A DNA stretch of 64,000 nt, taken from positions 76,261 through 140,260 of the forward strand of contig CAYSOF010000017.1 in assembly GCA_964432595.1 (NCBI GenBank), in the 5' to 3' direction. Source of the stretch: DASYLJ01 sp964432595 (GTDB lineage: Bacteria > Desulfobacterota > Binatia > DP-6). The translations under genes and the position numbers were made by a program. Below, in pieces: positions 37,012-44,547 of the stretch. Within the stretch, counting starts at the first letter, position 1, and each line of letters opens with the position of its first letter. The notes beneath the pieces were generated by a model that saw nothing but the letters and a program-made list of their open reading frames with translations, had not been told where the DNA came from and did no database searches.

Positions 37012-39417
37012 ATGCCCAGCCGCCGTCCGTATTTCGAGATCTTCCTGCTCTCGCTCGCCGTCCTGCTCCTCGAGGTGAGCTACACGCGGATCTTCTCCTA
37101 CAAGCTGGTCTACTTCTTCACCTACCTCATCATCGGCATATCGCTGCTCGGCCTCGGCGCGGGCGGCGTGGCGGTCGCGATGATTCCCCGCCTGCGCCGC
37201 GCGGGCATCGCGAGCATTCCGTACTGTGCGCTCGTCGGCGCCGCGGGGGTGCTGATCGGCTACGTCGCCGTCTCGCAGATCCAGCTGAACGCCTTCGACC
37301 TCGTCGACGCCATCACCAAAGGGAATCGCGAGATCACCCTGACCGAGGGCGCGAAGCTGCTCGCGATCTGCTTCTCGCTCTTCGTGCCGTATCTCGCCGC
37401 GGGCATCGGCGTCGCGGTGATCTTCGCGACGGGCGCCTCGGCGATCAACCGGCTCTACTTCGTCGATCTCCTCGGCGCGGGACTCGCCTGCGCTCTCGCC
37501 GTGCCGCTGATGGCCACCATCTCGCCGCCCGGCTGCGTGTTCCTCGGCGGCGCCGCCGTCGCGCTCGCCGGCATGCGGCTCGCGTCGTCCGCGACGCGCG
37601 CCGTGCTCGGCGTCCTGGCCGTCGTGCTGTTCGTCGGCGCGGTCCAGCCCGGGCTGCTGCCCGACCCGGTGCCCGACAAGGTCAAGACGATGAGCCCGCA
37701 GAAGAAGACGGGCACCGTCGCCTTCTCCAAGTGGAGCCCCGTGTTCCGCGTCGACGTCGTCGACAACATGTTCGGCACGACCGACGTGAAGGTGCTGAGC
37801 CACGACGGCATGTGGGGCTCGGTGCTGCCGCACTGGGACGGCAAGCCGGAGTCGTGGAGCCGCTACGACGAGGACGTCCGCTCCTACCCGTTCCGCATGC
37901 TCGGCCCGAAGGCGCGCGTCGCCATCATCGGCGCCGCCGGCGGCAACGAGATCATGGCGTCGCTCTACTACGACGCCGCGGCGGTCACCGCGATCGAGCT
38001 GAACCCCGTCACCGTGTCGCTGCTGACGTCGGTCTTCCCCGACTGGGTCGGCAACATCACGCGCGACCCGCGCGTCGAGCTGGTGAACGCCGAGGGCCGC
38101 TCCTTCCTGATGAGCCGGCAGGACAAGTGGGACGTCATCTGGTTCGTCGCGCCCGACAGCTACGCGGCCATGAACGCCGCCACGTCGGGCGCCTACGTGC
38201 TCTCGGAGAGCTATCTCTACACGGTCGAGATGATCACCGAGAGCCTCGAGCATCTGTCCGACCGCGGCATCATCGTCACGCAGTTCGGCGAGGGCGACTT
38301 CGAGCACAAGCCGAACCGCACGGCGCGCTACCTCTCGACGGCGCGCGAGGCCTTCCGGCGCCTCGGCGTCGAGGACTTCGAGAAGCACGTGCTGGTGAGC
38401 AGCGCGCCCGGCTTCGTCTTCACGACGTCGACGATTCTCCTCAAGCGCGCGCCGTTCACGCCCGAGGAGGTCGCGCGCTTCGACGCGACGACGAAGACGT
38501 TCGACGGCGCCACCGTCCGCCACCTGCCCGGCGGCCCTCCCGGCGAGCACCCCGTCGACAAGGTCATCGACCTGCCGCCCGACCAGCTCGCCGACTGGTA
38601 CGCGAACCACGAGTACGACCTGCGTCCGGTCACCGACGACGCGCCGTTCTTCTGGCACTTCATGTCGTTCCGCGACGCGCTCCGCCCGCAGCCGAAGGTC
38701 GGCCTCTACTCGACCGAGGAAGGCATGGGCGAGCGCCTGCTGATGATCCTGCTCGTCGTCGCGATCATCCTCGCGACGCTCTTCCTGCTGGCCCCGCTGC
38801 TGCTCCAGCGCTCGCTGTGGCGCACGATCCCGTACAAGCCGAACGCGGCGCTGTACTTCGCGGGCCTCGGCCTCGGCTTCATGTTCATCGAGGTACCGCT
38901 GATCCAGCACCTGACGTTGTTCCTCGGCTATCCGACGTACTCGCTCACCGTCACGCTGTTCGCGATCCTGCTGTCGACCGGGGCCGGCAGCTTCCTCAGC
39001 GAGAGCGTCCGCCTCCCTCGGCGCCAGTTCGCCCTGCTGCTCGGCGCGGCGCTCGTGGCACTCGTGCTCACGTACCAGCTCGCGCTGGGCCCGCTCCTCG
39101 CGCGCGGCGTAGGCTGGCCGTTTCCCGTGCGCGTCCTGCTGGCCGTCGTGCTGCTCTTCCCGCTCGGGCTCTGCCTGGGCGCCTTCATGCCGCTCGGGCT
39201 CCGCACCGTCGCGAGCCTGACGCCGCAATCGGAAGCCTACGTCGCCTGGGCCTGGGCCGTGAACGGGTTCTGCTCGGTCGTCGCGTCGGTCATGTCGACG
39301 CTGCTGTCGATGGCCTTCGGCTTCGACACCGTGATGCTGATCGCGCTCGTCCTCTACGGCGTCGCCATCGCCGCGCTCCTCCGCATCCCGGAGGCGGCGC
39401 CCGCTCACTCGACGTAG
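37012..39417 (+). CDS. Membrane-embedded spermidine synthase-like protein
   Basis: An 801-residue protein. N-terminal helices start at FEIFLLSLAVLLLEVSYTRI, the usual opening of fused transporter/spermidine-synthase-like proteins. Residues ~290-520 form a Rossmann domain (RVAIIGAAGGNEIMASLYY, ITRDPRVELVNAEGRSFL) like polyamine aminopropyltransferases. A second helical bundle follows from ~580. In place of the usual catalytic Asp of aminopropyltransferases I read APDSYAAMNAATSG; Asp is present but the context is changed. It may methylate or alkylate a membrane substrate rather than make spermidine. The start was set at ATG 37012 after a promoter. The last 13 bp overlap the convergent sulfatase-like gene. 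Confidence 0.75.
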   Translation: MPSRRPYFEIFLLSLAVLLLEVSYTRIFSYKLVYFFTYLIIGISLLGLGAGGVAVAMIPRLRRAGIASIPYCALVGAAGVLIGYVAVSQIQLNAFDLVDAITKGNREITLTEGAKLLAICFSLFVPYLAAGIGVAVIFATGASAINRLYFVDLLGAGLACALAVPLMATISPPGCVFLGGAAVALAGMRLASSATRAVLGVLAVVLFVGAVQPGLLPDPVPDKVKTMSPQKKTGTVAFSKWSPVFRVDVVDNMFGTTDVKVLSHDGMWGSVLPHWDGKPESWSRYDEDVRSYPFRMLGPKARVAIIGAAGGNEIMASLYYDAAAVTAIELNPVTVSLLTSVFPDWVGNITRDPRVELVNAEGRSFLMSRQDKWDVIWFVAPDSYAAMNAATSGAYVLSESYLYTVEMITESLEHLSDRGIIVTQFGEGDFEHKPNRTARYLSTAREAFRRLGVEDFEKHVLVSSAPGFVFTTSTILLKRAPFTPEEVARFDATTKTFDGATVRHLPGGPPGEHPVDKVIDLPPDQLADWYANHEYDLRPVTDDAPFFWHFMSFRDALRPQPKVGLYSTEEGMGERLLMILLVVAIILATLFLLAPLLLQRSLWRTIPYKPNAALYFAGLGLGFMFIEVPLIQHLTLFLGYPTYSLTVTLFAILLSTGAGSFLSESVRLPRRQFALLLGAALVALVLTYQLALGPLLARGVGWPFPVRVLLAVVLLFPLGLCLGAFMPLGLRTVASLTPQSEAYVAWAWAVNGFCSVVASVMSTLLSMAFGFDTVMLIALVLYGVAIAALLRIPEAAPAHST

Positions 39418-41450
39418 CCGAGCGCCTTCAGCTTCTCCATCCGCTCGGGGTCGACGTCGCCCTGCACCGGCGAGCCGCCGGCGGCGCTCGCCCCGCTGCG
39501 GACGAAGGCCGCGATCGCCTCCGCGCCGGTCGTGACGGCCGGCGAGCCCGACGCCAGCGGCGCATGCTCGTCGGGATCGACGGTCCGGTCGAAGCACTGC
39601 GTGGAGCCGTCGCCCAGCGTCCCGATGCACGACGTCCGCTCGCGCCGCAGCGCCACGACGTCCACCTCCGCCGCCTCGACGCTCGAGATGGTCTCGCTGA
39701 AGACGCCGTCGCGCGCGAACGGCGGCCCGCCGTCGCGGAGCAACGGGACCAGGCTCGTGCCGTCGACGTCGTGCAACGGCGGCAATCCGACCAGGTCGAG
39801 GACGGTCGGCGCGACGTCCACCAGCGAGACGGCGGCCGGGACGCGCGTGCCGGCCGGCACCGCCCCCGGCAGCCGCATCATGAGCGGAATGCGCACCGCC
39901 TCGTCGTGGAGCTGGAACAGATGCCAGCGCTGGCCGTGCTCCATGAACTCCTCGCCGTGGTCGGACGTGATCACGACGAGCGTGCGCTCGCGCAGCCCGA
40001 GCGCCGCGAGGCCGTCGAGGAACAGCGCGACCTCGTCGTCGATGTAGCGGATCTCCTGCTCGTAGCGGAGCTGCTCGACCTCGTCGTGGGTGTCCAGCAT
40101 CCATGGCGGCTCGAACGCGCTGTCGTACGGCGGCGGCGGCACGTACGGGTAGTGCACCTGGTAGGTGTGCAGGAAGAGGAAGAACGGCTCGTCGCGGTGC
40201 TGCGACAGCCACGTCAACCCGGCGTCGAAGATCGCGGCGGCGAATCCATCGGGCCGATGCAGGTCGGCGCTCTTGTTCTCCCGGTAGTAGTCGAAGCCGC
40301 GACGGATCCCGAGCTCGGGGACGACGAAGCCGTTCTCGGTGATGGCGGCCGTCGCGTAGCCGGCGCGCTGGAGCGCCTCGGTGAGCGTGGTTCGGTCCGG
40401 TGCCAGGTGGGTCAGCGGCGAGCGCACGCCGTGCGATCGGACGTAGAGACCGGTCAGCATGCTCGTGTGCGCCGGCAGCGTGTGCGGCGCGGTCGTGACG
40501 GCGTTCTCGAAGATGACGCCGTTGCCGCCCATCTCGGCGTCGAGCCGCGGCGTCGTCGGCCGCTGGGCGCCGCCGCTCGACGTGCTGCGCGCCCGCATCG
40601 TATCGAGCGAGATCAGGACGACGCCGAGCGGCAGGTCGCCCGCCGGCGGCGCCAGGAGCGCCGGCTCGGACCACAGCGGCAGCGACGCGGTCATCCTCGC
40701 GTCGCCGCCGGCGACCGCGCGGGCGGCGAAGCGGAAGCGCACGGCCTTCCCCGCCAGCGCCGCGAGCGGCACGCGCGGCTCGATCCAGCGGCGGTCCTCG
40801 GGGCGCCGCACGGGATCGAGCGTCTGCTCGAAGAGCGGCGTCTCGTGCCCGCCGTCGCCGATCGCGGTGACGGTGAACCGCACCGGCGCGGCGTCCGGGG
40901 TCCAGGCGGGCGGCTCGATGCCGAACGCGACCGTGAGCACCGCATCCGGCGGCACCACGACCGGGTCGCTCGTCAGGTCGCGCGACGCGAGCTCCGGCGC
41001 CGCGCTCACCGCCGCCCCCATGAACGTCACGCCGGTGCGCTCGTCCACGGGCAGCGGGCCGATCCGGTGCACGCGATCGGGTGCGTCGCCCGGCAGCGCC
41101 ACCGGCGGGCTCGTCACGACGCGGCCGTCGTCGAGCTTGCGGACGAGGCGGACGAAGTGCCACGGCGTCGACACCGTGTCGGCCGGCGCGGTACAGACCG
41201 CGACGGGATCGTCGGCGCGCCACGTGCACGGCGCCGGCGTCCCCGTCACCGACGACAGGGCGGGACGCGGCTCGCCGCCGATCTCGACGTAGGCGCCGCC
41301 GGCGAGCCCGGGAGCCAGGGGCGCCACGGACATCGCGGGCGCCAGCCGCGCGACGCGCACGAGGCCGCGCGACGGCGCCGCCGGCTCGGGCGCGGCCGGG
41401 GCGTGCGAGACGGCGAGGAGCAGCAGGAGGCTCGGCAGGACGCGGCGCAT
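39405..41450 (-). CDS. Sulfatase-like alkaline phosphatase superfamily protein, Thr nucleophile, secreted
   Basis: A 681-residue protein with signal peptide (RRVLPSLLLLLAVSHAPAA). An N-terminal beta-rich region of ~240 residues precedes the catalytic core. Asp283 (SLDTMRAR) and TSDHGEEF are the metal ligands, and the nucleophile position is Thr324 in TAPHTLPAHTSMLTG. The tail reads LKALGYVE. Family domains and tail match the neighbouring 743-residue protein, so these are paralogues with unlike N-terminal regions. It is 61 bp downstream of that gene on the same strand. It likely acts in the periplasm or outside on glycan or lipid phosphoesters. The common sulfatase label is not supported by the active-site residue. 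Confidence 0.75.
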   Translation of the reverse strand: MRRVLPSLLLLLAVSHAPAAPEPAAPSRGLVRVARLAPAMSVAPLAPGLAGGAYVEIGGEPRPALSSVTGTPAPCTWRADDPVAVCTAPADTVSTPWHFVRLVRKLDDGRVVTSPPVALPGDAPDRVHRIGPLPVDERTGVTFMGAAVSAAPELASRDLTSDPVVVPPDAVLTVAFGIEPPAWTPDAAPVRFTVTAIGDGGHETPLFEQTLDPVRRPEDRRWIEPRVPLAALAGKAVRFRFAARAVAGGDARMTASLPLWSEPALLAPPAGDLPLGVVLISLDTMRARSTSSGGAQRPTTPRLDAEMGGNGVIFENAVTTAPHTLPAHTSMLTGLYVRSHGVRSPLTHLAPDRTTLTEALQRAGYATAAITENGFVVPELGIRRGFDYYRENKSADLHRPDGFAAAIFDAGLTWLSQHRDEPFFLFLHTYQVHYPYVPPPPYDSAFEPPWMLDTHDEVEQLRYEQEIRYIDDEVALFLDGLAALGLRERTLVVITSDHGEEFMEHGQRWHLFQLHDEAVRIPLMMRLPGAVPAGTRVPAAVSLVDVAPTVLDLVGLPPLHDVDGTSLVPLLRDGGPPFARDGVFSETISSVEAAEVDVVALRRERTSCIGTLGDGSTQCFDRTVDPDEHAPLASGSPAVTTGAEAIAAFVRSGASAAGGSPVQGDVDPERMEKLKALGYVE

Positions 41451-41511
41451 TCAGGCGAGTCGAAAAACGGTAGCAGCCGGGCTCGTCCGACCGGAAGGGG
41501 AAATCGATGCG

Positions 41512-43743
41512 TCAGTCCGCATAGCCGAGCGCACGCAGCCGTCGCGCGGTCTCCGGATCGACGGGCGCCGCCGCGGTGGCGCCGCCGGCGGACTCGGGGA
41601 AGCGCCAGATCCACACCGTCACGGGCGCGCCCGCGACGGGAGTCGACGGCGGTGCGGCGGGCGCCAGGAGCGGCGGCATCTCGACCGGCCGGGCGAAGAC
41701 GTCGCTCGCCGTGCGCCGGTAGGTGAACGGCACGCTCGGCGGCGCGGCGCCCGCGGCGCCCAGCCGGATCGCGGACGCGGGGAGCGTCCGCCCGTCGACG
41801 CGCACGTCGAACGTGAGGCCGGGATCGCTGCCGTCCTCCTGCAGCATGCCCTGGTCGAAGCGAAAGCCCACCGGCGCCGTTCCCACGGTGCCGGTCCAGC
41901 GCAGCGTCCGCTTCTGCTCGCTCGACACGAGCCGGTCGTCCGCGGCGAGGTCGATGCGGTCGGGGTTGTCCGGCACGCGGCCGCCCTCGTCGCTCGTCAC
42001 CGTCACCTCGATGGCGTGCGAGGCGCCGTCACCCGCGACGGCGCGCACCTGATAGCCGAGCGTGCGCAGCGGCGCCCGCAGGGCGTCGAGCTCCGCCTGG
42101 AGCGCCGCGCGTACGGCGCCGAGCGCCGCGTCGCCGGCGCGGTCGTGACGCTCGCCGGGATCCGCCGCCAGGTCGTACAGCTCGACGCGGCCGTCCTCCA
42201 CCGTCGTGACGAGCTTGTGCGTCGGCGTGCGGACGGCGAAGCGGTACGGAAAGCGGGGGTTCGCGGCGCGGGCGTGCAGCGACGGCGGCGACGTCTCGGC
42301 CGCGCCGCGCACCACCGGCAGCAGGCTGCGCCCCTCGAAGTCCGGAAACACCGGCAGTGTCAGGACGTCGGCGATCGTCGGCACGACGTCGATGGCGCGC
42401 ACCATGTCGCCGACGACGGTGCCCGCATGCGCCTTCCCGGGCAGCCGCATCAGCAGCGGCACGTGCAGCAGCTCGTCGTAGAGCGACTGGCCGTGGAAGA
42501 AGCCGCCGTGGTCCCACAGCTCCTCGCCGTGGTCGGAGCTGACGACGACGAGCGTCCGATCGAGCAGCCCACGCTCCGCGAGTCCCGCGAGCAGCACGCC
42601 GATCTGCTCGTCGACGAAGCGGATCGCGCCGTCGTAGAGCGCCTCGACCTGCGCGCGATCGGCCGCGTCGAAGCCGCCGGCCGCGGCCGTCGTCGTGTCC
42701 TCGAAGCGGCGGCCGACGTCGCCGTCGTGCGCCGGATCGGCGAAGCGCAGGGCGGCCTCGCCGCGGATCGTGTAGGGCGTGTGCGCGTCGAGGTAGTGCA
42801 GATAGAGAGCGAACCGGCGATCGCGATGCGCGTCGATCCAGCGCAGCGCGGCGCGCGTGATCTTGTCGGCGCGCCAGACGCCCGACGTCACCGACGCGAA
42901 CCCGTCGCGCGCGTAGAGCCGCAGCCAGCCTTCGAGATACGGGTTGTGGACGATCGCTTTCGTGTCGGCCATGCCGCCCTGGACCAGGCTCGACATCAGC
43001 GTCGCTCGCGGCGGCGACGGGAACACGCGCGCCGAGAAGAACTGCGGCAACGACGGCACGGTCATCGGCGCGCTCGTGAAGGCCTGCGCGAAGCGGACGC
43101 CGTCGCGGGCGAGCGCGTCGAGGGTCGGCGTCGTGTCGCGCGCGTAGCCGTACGCGCCCACGTGGTCGGCGCGGAGCGCGTCGATCGTGATGAACAGCAG
43201 GTTCGGGCGCGTCCGCTGGGCCTCGGCGTCGTAGAGCACCGGGCGGCTCACGAGCGCCGACGTGCGATTCACGCCGTTGGGATCGGCGGCCACCGTCAGC
43301 CGGAACTGCAGGACGCCCTCCCGGCCCGCGAGGCGCGCCATGTCGACGTCGAGGTCGACCCAGCGCCTGTCGGCGGGGTTGCCGCGCACGTCGAGCACGC
43401 GCTCGGCGACGCGCTCGACGGTGCCGTCCGCGTTCTTGAAGTCGACGGTGAAGCGCGTGGGCTCGCTCTGCGGCAGGACGTCGGCGCCGAGGAACTGATC
43501 GAGCATCGCGACGCCGACGCGCAGGCGCGCGTGCGGCGGCACGGTGATCGGCGCGTCGAACTGGTTCGGGATCGCGGTCGTGATGGCGGTGCGGTCGCGC
43601 CCCCACGCGCGCGCGGGTCCCGCGTGCCAGCTCGGGAACAGCGCGGCCTTCGGCGTCGTGCGGACCGTCTCGATGAGGTCGAGCGCGGCGGCGGGCGCGG
43701 CGAGCACCACGACCAGCAGCGCGGCGGCCCGCAGCCGCGTCAT
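41512..43743 (-). CDS. Sulfatase-like alkaline phosphatase superfamily protein, Thr nucleophile, secreted
   Basis: A 743-residue protein with signal peptide ending near APAAA. After a ~150-residue beta domain comes the core: Asp188 in FITIDALRADHVGAYGY, Thr228 in SAPMTVPSLPQFF at the nucleophile position, and SSDHGEELWDHGG. After the core, residues ~610-715 form another beta-rich region, and the tail is RRLRALGYAD. ATG 43743 overlaps the upstream methyltransferase TGA in ATGA. Sequence after Thr228 (no Arg/His) departs most from true sulfatases of the three. Likely phosphotransferase or phosphodiesterase chemistry on an outer-face polymer; unproven. Confidence 0.75.
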   Translation of the reverse strand: MTRLRAAALLVVVLAAPAAALDLIETVRTTPKAALFPSWHAGPARAWGRDRTAITTAIPNQFDAPITVPPHARLRVGVAMLDQFLGADVLPQSEPTRFTVDFKNADGTVERVAERVLDVRGNPADRRWVDLDVDMARLAGREGVLQFRLTVAADPNGVNRTSALVSRPVLYDAEAQRTRPNLLFITIDALRADHVGAYGYARDTTPTLDALARDGVRFAQAFTSAPMTVPSLPQFFSARVFPSPPRATLMSSLVQGGMADTKAIVHNPYLEGWLRLYARDGFASVTSGVWRADKITRAALRWIDAHRDRRFALYLHYLDAHTPYTIRGEAALRFADPAHDGDVGRRFEDTTTAAAGGFDAADRAQVEALYDGAIRFVDEQIGVLLAGLAERGLLDRTLVVVSSDHGEELWDHGGFFHGQSLYDELLHVPLLMRLPGKAHAGTVVGDMVRAIDVVPTIADVLTLPVFPDFEGRSLLPVVRGAAETSPPSLHARAANPRFPYRFAVRTPTHKLVTTVEDGRVELYDLAADPGERHDRAGDAALGAVRAALQAELDALRAPLRTLGYQVRAVAGDGASHAIEVTVTSDEGGRVPDNPDRIDLAADDRLVSSEQKRTLRWTGTVGTAPVGFRFDQGMLQEDGSDPGLTFDVRVDGRTLPASAIRLGAAGAAPPSVPFTYRRTASDVFARPVEMPPLLAPAAPPSTPVAGAPVTVWIWRFPESAGGATAAAPVDPETARRLRALGYAD

Positions 43744-44522
43744 CGCCGCCACAGCACCAGCAGATCGAGCGGGCGCTCCATGTCGCGCCCGTGGACCGAG
43801 AAATCGTCGGGGCCGACCGTCGGCTGCCCGCCGCCGTCCTTGACGCGCCGGCGGACGAGCTGTGCCAGCACCGGGAAGACGCGCTTCACGACCACCTCGG
43901 GCAGCAGGTTGCGAATGCCCAGCGGATCGAGGCGGAGGATCTTCTGGATCTGCGCGCCGCGCGCCGCCTCCCACGCGAGCACACGCTCCGACCCGTGCAC
44001 GCCCAGCACCTCCGCGCCCGGCAGCACGGGCGCGACGAGCTCCCGCATCTCGGGCGCGGTCCACTCCCGCAGGTGATACGGGTTCTCCGACACCGACATG
44101 AGGCGATTCGGCGTCGTGACGACGAGCGTGCCGCCCGGCGCGGTACAGGCCGCGAGGCCGCGCAGGAAGCCGGCGGGGTCGTGCAGGTGCTCGATGACCT
44201 GGAAGCTCACGACCAGCTCGAACGTCTCGCCGAGCCGCTCGAGCTGCGTCAGGTCGTACGTGCGGTACTCGAGATTCGGCGCACGGTGCCGGGACTGCGC
44301 GATCGCGATCGCCTCCGCCTGGTCGAGCCCGCGCACACGCGCGGCGACCCCCGCCAGCATCGCGGCGCCGTAGCCCTCGCCGCAGCCGGCATCGAGCACG
44401 CTGCGCCCGCCCGCGAGCGTGGCGGCGTAGCGGTACGCCGCCAGGTGGCGCTGCATGTCGACGCTGAACTCGTCCGCCTCGCCGCCGGACAGGCGCTCGC
44501 CGGTGAACTGCGCATCGGCCAT
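43740..44522 (-). CDS. Class I SAM methyltransferase
   Basis: A 260-residue methyltransferase: SVLDAGCGEGYGAAMLAG, FQVIEHLHDPAGFLRGL and APGGTLVVTTPNRLMSVSEN. The N-terminal FTGERLSGGEADEFS is a motif seen in GT-associated methyltransferases of polysaccharide loci. GAGAGGAGA lies 7 bp before ATG 44522, one of the clearest ribosome-binding sites in the window. It follows the GT-C/HEAT gene by 25 bp and overlaps the sulfatase-like gene by 4 bp. Sugar methylation is inferred. Confidence 0.85.
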   Translation of the reverse strand: MADAQFTGERLSGGEADEFSVDMQRHLAAYRYAATLAGGRSVLDAGCGEGYGAAMLAGVAARVRGLDQAEAIAIAQSRHRAPNLEYRTYDLTQLERLGETFELVVSFQVIEHLHDPAGFLRGLAACTAPGGTLVVTTPNRLMSVSENPYHLREWTAPEMRELVAPVLPGAEVLGVHGSERVLAWEAARGAQIQKILRLDPLGIRNLLPEVVVKRVFPVLAQLVRRRVKDGGGQPTVGPDDFSVHGRDMERPLDLLVLWRR

Positions 44523-44547
44523 TCGCTGGTCTCCTCTCGGACGGCCG

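Noticed and set aside
36826..41229. A 1,467-codon minus-strand frame across several genes
   Set aside because: Composition is Arg/Glu/Asp-rich antisense to the membrane spermidine-synthase-like gene and shifted relative to the sulfatase-like genes; no domain is recognisable.
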